From Acidobacteriota bacterium (GTDB lineage: Bacteria > Acidobacteriota > Vicinamibacteria > Vicinamibacterales > UBA8438): DNA of 9,726 nucleotides. Positions 6,045 through 9,726 of the stretch are shown here, one piece after another (positions within the stretch are counted from its first letter, which is position 1; every line of letters begins with the position of its first letter). Below the pieces are notes generated by a model. The model ran no database searches. It had not been told where the DNA came from and was given only the letters and a program-made list of their open reading frames with translations. A program made the translations under genes and the position numbers. Where the stretch lies: contig WTGR01000674.1 in the NCBI GenBank assembly GCA_011523485.1, forward strand, positions 1 through 9,726, in the 5' to 3' direction.

Positions 6045-7592
6045 TCAGGCCCGCTCCACCTCGAACGCCACGAGGTTGCGCGTCTCGCGGCTGAACTCGA
6101 CGGCAACCAGATGGATCGGCTCGCCCAGGCCGCGATACTTGTCCGCGTAACCCTTCGCCTTCAGTTGCGCCATCGCCGCCCCCTCGGTCGCCAGGTCGAC
6201 TACCTTGAACTCGAACAGGTACACGTGGCCGCCGCAGCGCACGGCCATGTCCAATCGTCCGTGGCTGCTGCTGTCCTCTACCGTGACGTCGAGGTGCAAC
6301 GCCGCGAAATACGAATAGAAGACGCTCGCGTAGTAGCCCTCGTAGCTGGCGATGTCGTTGTTCGTGTACCACTCGTACGGAATGCTGGCGAAGAACGCGT
6401 GGAACAGCGTCTTGAGCCCCTCGACGTCGTGGGCCTCCAGCAGCCGGTACAGCCGGACGCGGTTCTCCATCGGGCGCGACGAGTCGCCGACCAGGTGGCG
6501 CAACAGACTTCGGTTCAGGCTCTGTCGTACCTCGCGGTTCGGATAGCCCAGGCGATACAGGGATTCGCCGCCCAGGTCCTCCTCCCCCTTGATGGTCAGA
6601 TAGCCGGTCTGGAACAGCAGCGCCTCGGTCGCCATGTCGTCCACGTCGAACGTGGACAGCAGATCGCTGCCGGCCACCATGTCGTCCAGGGCCAGGGAGC
6701 TCACCCGGCGGTCGAACAGCGTTTCGACCAGGAAAGTCGGGGTGCCGGTCTCGAACCAGTAGGCGTCGAACTTGCGGCGGCGAAAGAGCAACAGGATGTC
6801 GAAGGGGTTGTAGATTCGTTCCTCCCCGAGCCACCAGTAGCCGTTGTACCAGTCGCGGATGGCCTGACGGTCCAGCCCCGCCAGTTCCGGCGCGAATACC
6901 GTGTCGAGATCGCGGTCCGTATAGCCGCAGATCGCGGAGTATTCCGGCTCGAGCGTGATGTCCGTCAGATTGTTGAGGCCGGAGAACAGACTCACCTTCG
7001 AGAACTTGCTGACGCCGGTCAGTAGAGTGAACCGGACGTGGGCGTCGGCGTCCTTGATCATCGCGTAGAGACCGCGGAGGAAGTCGCGGTTGGCGCGGGC
7101 CACTTCTGGAACCTCCAGCGCGTCCAGAATCGGCTTGTCGTACTCGTCCACCAGCACCACGACGGGCCGTCCGGCATGCCGGTGCAGCACCACCAGCAGA
7201 TCGCGGAATCGTTCCGCGGCCGTGGAGTAGGCAGACTTCACGCCGGACTCGCGCTCGACGGCATCGAGCTGCGCCATGACGTTGGTGTGCAGGCGTCCCG
7301 ATTCCCCAAAGTTGCCGCCACCGAAGCTCAGACGCAGGACCGGATGACGAGCCGACCAGTCCCAATCGCCATGGATGGCCAACCCCTCGAACAGCGCCTC
7401 GTTGCTCTCGAACAGCTCCTTCAGCGTGTCCAGGAAGAGGCTCTTGCCGAAGCGCCGGGGGCGCGAGAGGAAGTGGTGCTTACCCTCGTCGACCAGCCGC
7501 CGGGCATGAGCGGTCTTGTCGACGTAGTAGCAGTCCCGCTCGCGAATCTCCCGGAAGGTCTGAATGCCGAGCGGGAGTCTACGTCTGGTCAT
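6045..7592 (-). CDS. AAA-ATPase with C-terminal PD-(D/E)XK nuclease domain (AAA-ATPase_like + PDDEXK_9)
   Basis: A complete 515-residue protein. Residues 5 to about 220 are the AAA-ATPase_like domain: the Walker A equivalent RPRRFGKS at 44-51 (where GxxxxGKS is expected), Walker B VVVLVDEYDKPI at 144-155, then LLTGVSKFSKVSLFSGLNNL, the family's sensor region. Residues about 250-290 hold the WYNGYWWLGEERIYNPFD linker. Residues about 390-512 form a PDDEXK_9 nuclease fold with GRLDMAV (445-451), FEFKV (460-464) and AMAQLKAKGYADKY. The D...ExK catalytic set is complete. The family is common and often multicopy in environmental bacteria and gut anaerobes; mobile-element or defence roles are suspected but unproven. 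Start: ATG 7592 has GGAG 6 bases upstream, and the paralogue at 1288 starts at the same residues; the open frame up to 7784 lies over the DUF4143 remnant and is not used. It follows that remnant by 19 bases. Confidence 0.9.
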   Translation of the reverse strand: MTRRRLPLGIQTFREIRERDCYYVDKTAHARRLVDEGKHHFLSRPRRFGKSLFLDTLKELFESNEALFEGLAIHGDWDWSARHPVLRLSFGGGNFGESGRLHTNVMAQLDAVERESGVKSAYSTAAERFRDLLVVLHRHAGRPVVVLVDEYDKPILDALEVPEVARANRDFLRGLYAMIKDADAHVRFTLLTGVSKFSKVSLFSGLNNLTDITLEPEYSAICGYTDRDLDTVFAPELAGLDRQAIRDWYNGYWWLGEERIYNPFDILLLFRRRKFDAYWFETGTPTFLVETLFDRRVSSLALDDMVAGSDLLSTFDVDDMATEALLFQTGYLTIKGEEDLGGESLYRLGYPNREVRQSLNRSLLRHLVGDSSRPMENRVRLYRLLEAHDVEGLKTLFHAFFASIPYEWYTNNDIASYEGYYASVFYSYFAALHLDVTVEDSSSHGRLDMAVRCGGHVYLFEFKVVDLATEGAAMAQLKAKGYADKYRGLGEPIHLVAVEFSRETRNLVAFEVERA

Positions 7593-7611
7593 CGACCGCT
7601 CCATCCCCACT

Positions 7612-8090
7612 CTACTCCCCCGGCTCTGGCAACGTCGGATAGGCGGCCGGCGCCGACGAGCCGGCGGCCGAAATTGAGAAGACCGCGCCGGCCGGAACCG
7701 CCGCGATCCGGTCGTCGATGGCGTATCGCACGTCCCCTGGATAGACCACGTAGAGCGCATCCAGCCGGAGGTCGTGCAAGGCAACCGTCATCGAGCGGGT
7801 ACGCCGGGGCGCGTCCACGCGCTTGATCTCGACGCCCACCCGCCGGCCCTGAATCAGCAACAGCAGGTCGAGCTCCGCGCCGTTGTGGGTCGCCCAGAAC
7901 CAGACCTCGTCCGGCGCGGACTCGGCGATCACCTTCTCGAGAACGAATCCCTCCCACGAGGCACCGATGCGCGGGTGCGTCCGCAGCGCATCCCGCACTG
8001 GCGCGGCCCGACGATGGCGACGACGGGGGAACGGCCGAGCGCCCGCGTGACCAGCTCCTGCGCCGCGCGAGGGATCAGGCGACCTGCCAT
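7612..8090 (-). pseudogene. AAA_14/DUF4143 ATPase with internal deletion
   Basis: From ATG 8090 the frame reads MAGRLIPRAAQELVTRALGR, then SPVVAIVGPRQCG, the exact start of AAA_14 proteins up to the first half of Walker A (normally GPRQxGKTT). At about 7992-7998 the sequence jumps to the C-terminal domain in another frame: THPRIGASWEGFVLEKVI, then WFWATHNGAELDLLLL and GRRVGVEIKR, the DUF4143 restriction-enzyme-like end with E-x-D and E-x-K, running to a TAG at 7612-7614. Roughly 250 central residues (rest of Walker A, Walker B, sensors, linker) are missing. The C-terminal frame is open from 8130, so a 172-residue product starting MKNTN is formally possible but would lack ATPase function. Intact relatives are widespread ATPases of unknown substrate. 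Confidence 0.85.
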
Positions 8091-8092
8091 GA

Positions 8093-8134
8093 ATCCATGA
8101 TAATGCCTCTATCGGGTTGGTATTTTTCATGGAT
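8093..8134. repeat. Inverted repeat ATCCATGA / TCATGGAT upstream of the DUF4143 remnant
   Basis: ATCCATGA (8093-8100) and TCATGGAT (8127-8134) form a perfect 8-bp inverted repeat with a 26-base spacer, directly before the start codon at 8090. On the minus strand TATCAT lies 6 bases before that ATG, a possible leaderless -10. The AT-richer spacer (8091-8135) stands out from the surrounding GC-rich DNA. It may be an operator or promoter region; the rest of the gap to 8181 shows nothing recognisable. Confidence 0.35.
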
Positions 8135-8181
8135 GATCCGTGCCTCGCCAGCGCTTTTCTCGAACGCTGCGTCGCCGACCG

Positions 8182-9663
8182 CTAGTCCTGGGAGGACGGC
8201 TCCCGTACCGCGCGCCGGGCGATGCGGCGGAGCAAACCCCTGAACAGAACGACGTGGACCGGGTACAGCGCATGCCAGTAGCACCGCCCCAGCAGGCCCG
8301 CCGCATCGAAGACGGCGGTCTGACGAACGGTGGAAACCCCTTCGCCGCGCGGCGCGACGTCGAACTGCAGCCACGCGCGGCCCGGCACCTTCATCTCGGC
8401 CGCGAGCCGCAAGCGAACATCCGGCTCGTATGCCTCCACCCGCCAGCAGTCCAGCACGTCGCCCTCCGCCAGGTGTTCGCGGTCGCGCCGGCCGCGGTGC
8501 ATGCCGACGCCGCCCAGCAGCAGGTCGACGAGACCGCGCAGGCGCCAGAGCCAGTCGCCGTAGTACCAGCCGCTGGCGCCTCCGATGCGCCGGATGGGCG
8601 CGAACGCGGCGGCAGGCGCCACGGGCAGGTCGACCGCGCACGAGTGAATCAGCCGGGTGCTGATGCGCGCGCCACCCCAGCGCAGGGCCGTCCCCGCCGA
8701 CAACGCACCCTCGGACCACGAGATCGAGGCGAAGCCGGCGTCTTCTTCCTCGATGGCCCGCGCAACGGCCTGCCGCAGCCCCAACGGGCGAACGGGAAAC
8801 GCGGCCAGGGCGGCGGCATCGCTCACGACCGTCGCGGTACGGAGGCCGTCGACGAGCTCGCGGCCCACCCTTGCGTACACCGGCGTGGTCAACCCCAGCC
8901 AGAGACTCGAGAGGCGCGGCGTCAGCAACGGCACCGGGATCAGCCAGCGCCGGAGTCCGCGCTGCCGAGCGTACTCCTGCATGATCCGGCCGTACGACAC
9001 CACGTCCGCACCCCCCACCTCGAACACCCGGCTCTCGCCGTGGGGCCGGTCGAGCACGGCCACGAGATAGGCCACCAGGTCCGCCAGCGCGATCGGCTGG
9101 GTCGGGGTACGGACCCACGACGGACAGATCATGACCGGGAGCCGCTCGACCAGCGCGCGGATCAACTCGAACGAGAGGCTGCCGGCGCCGAGCACGATGC
9201 CGCTCCGCAGCTCGATGACCGGGACGCCCGACTCGCGCAGCACCGCACCGGTTTCCTGCCGGCTCCGCAAGTGCCGGGAGAGGCCCGCGGCCGAGCCGAG
9301 GCCGCCCACGTACACGATGCGGCGAACGCCCGCGGCGCGCGCGGCGGCCCCGAAGTTGCGCGCCGCCGTGCGGTCCTGCGCCTCGAAGTCCGCCGCGCCC
9401 CCCATCGAATGGACCAGGTAGCAGGCGGTGTCGATCCCGGCCAGGGCGTCCGGCAGCGAGGCCGGGTCGAAACAGTCGCCGCGGACCACGCTGGTGCGCG
9501 GTCCCACCCGACCGGCCAGGGCCTGCGGACGTCGTGTCATGCAGCGGACCGGATACCCGCGCGCCTCGAGCGCCGCAAGCAGGCGGCCGCCGATGCAGCC
9601 GGTGGCGCCGGTCAGCAGAATCGCCGGTCGCGAACCCGCGGGGTTCATTGCCGCCGTCACCAT
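8182..9663 (-). CDS. Atypical SDR (NmrA/YbjT-like) NAD(P)-binding protein with C-terminal DUF2867 domain
   Basis: A 493-residue protein. Residues 18-26 hold the Rossmann motif TGATGCIGG, followed by VRCMTRRPQAL and VVRGDCFDPASL, the usual second-strand and fourth-strand regions of an atypical SDR. HSMGG, RIVYVGGLGS and then HLRSRQETGAVLRESGVPV and LRSGIVLGAGSLSFELIR follow the SDR_a5 pattern. The classical Tyr-x3-Lys pair is not seen where expected, so it may bind the cofactor without ordinary dehydrogenase chemistry. From about residue 325 the DUF2867 domain runs to the end (WYYGDWLWRLRG, then DCWRVEAYEPDVRLRLAAEM). The substrate is unknown. The ATG at 9663 overlaps the upstream gene's stop as TGATG; a GTG at 9666 and an ATG at 9648 are alternatives. 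Translational coupling with the upstream gene is likely. Codon use and completeness suggest a chromosomal housekeeping gene. Confidence 0.9.
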   Translation of the reverse strand: MVTAAMNPAGSRPAILLTGATGCIGGRLLAALEARGYPVRCMTRRPQALAGRVGPRTSVVRGDCFDPASLPDALAGIDTACYLVHSMGGAADFEAQDRTAARNFGAAARAAGVRRIVYVGGLGSAAGLSRHLRSRQETGAVLRESGVPVIELRSGIVLGAGSLSFELIRALVERLPVMICPSWVRTPTQPIALADLVAYLVAVLDRPHGESRVFEVGGADVVSYGRIMQEYARQRGLRRWLIPVPLLTPRLSSLWLGLTTPVYARVGRELVDGLRTATVVSDAAALAAFPVRPLGLRQAVARAIEEEDAGFASISWSEGALSAGTALRWGGARISTRLIHSCAVDLPVAPAAAFAPIRRIGGASGWYYGDWLWRLRGLVDLLLGGVGMHRGRRDREHLAEGDVLDCWRVEAYEPDVRLRLAAEMKVPGRAWLQFDVAPRGEGVSTVRQTAVFDAAGLLGRCYWHALYPVHVVLFRGLLRRIARRAVREPSSQD

Positions 9664-9726
9664 CACTCCAGGCCGTCGGCGAGCGTCGCGTCCAGATCGC
9701 TCCAGTCCTCACGCTCGGCGGCCATG
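9663..9726 (-). CDS. 3' end of an unidentified gene (partial)
   Basis: The last codons before TGA (9665..9663) read AAEREDWSDLDATLADGLE, an acidic C-terminus. The frame is open to the window edge, and an ATG at 9725 may be internal. The stop overlaps the SDR start by one base, which suggests an operon. Too little is present to name a family. Confidence 0.6.
   Translation of the reverse strand, partial: MAAEREDWSDLDATLADGLE

Noticed and set aside
6001..7365. A 454-codon minus-strand frame inside the AAA-ATPase gene
   Set aside because: Shadow frame without domains; the AAA and PD-(D/E)XK motifs are in the neighbouring frame.
7593..7784. N-terminal extension of the AAA-ATPase by 64 residues
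   Set aside because: The extension is Arg/Pro/Ser-rich, overlaps the DUF4143 remnant, and the paralogue starts at the same internal ATG with a good ribosome binding site.
8075..9712. A 545-codon minus-strand frame overlapping the SDR gene
   Set aside because: Arg/Gly/Ala-rich frame-shifted shadow; the SDR/DUF2867 motifs are all in the other frame.
1..9726. CRISPR array, tRNA, rRNA or transposase genes
   Set aside because: No regularly spaced repeats, no cloverleaf-like sequence and no DDE or serine-recombinase protein was found in any frame.

Overview
The window is high-GC DNA with tightly packed bacterial genes. The gene mix (a CARF effector, Uma2 and AAA/PD-(D/E)XK proteins, a Phd antitoxin, Fic and DUF4143 remnants) is typical of defence or accessory islands in large genomes of environmental bacteria such as Acidobacteriota. 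That placement is a guess; no rRNA, tRNA or species-specific marker is present.

Layout, left to right. (1) 1-1275, plus: a CARF-domain protein of the Cas02710/TIGR02710 type with a HEPN-like RNase motif, missing only its first residues at the window edge. (2) 1288-1466, plus: a frameshifted, truncated 5' fragment of an AAA-ATPase/PD-(D/E)XK gene. (3) 1465-4455, minus: a 996-aa UvrD-type SF1 helicase with an unusual N-terminal domain that resembles RelE/ParE toxins. (4) 4490-4536, minus: a short relic matching the start of a Fic-family gene. (5) 4628-5434, plus: a Uma2-family PD-(D/E)XK protein. (6) 5347-5586, minus: a Phd/YefM antitoxin with no toxin. (7) 5612-5961, minus: a Fic-family gene with its catalytic middle deleted. 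(8) 6045-7592, minus: an intact AAA-ATPase/PD-(D/E)XK protein, paralogous to fragment 2. (9) 7612-8090, minus: an AAA_14/DUF4143 gene with its middle deleted. (10) 8182-9663, minus: a complete SDR/DUF2867 protein, overlapping by one base the end of (11), an unidentified gene running off the right edge.

The main theme is an island of defence and toxin-like genes caught in decay. At least four genes are broken. Two of them (Fic and DUF4143) keep both ends and have lost the catalytic core. Two others (the AAA fragment and the small Fic relic) are cut off at the two edges of the helicase unit, as if the helicase replaced the 3' parts of two convergent genes. The most interesting intact elements are the CARF-HEPN effector, whose CRISPR locus is not visible here, and the RelE-like/UvrD helicase. 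The SDR end of the window looks like ordinary chromosomal background.
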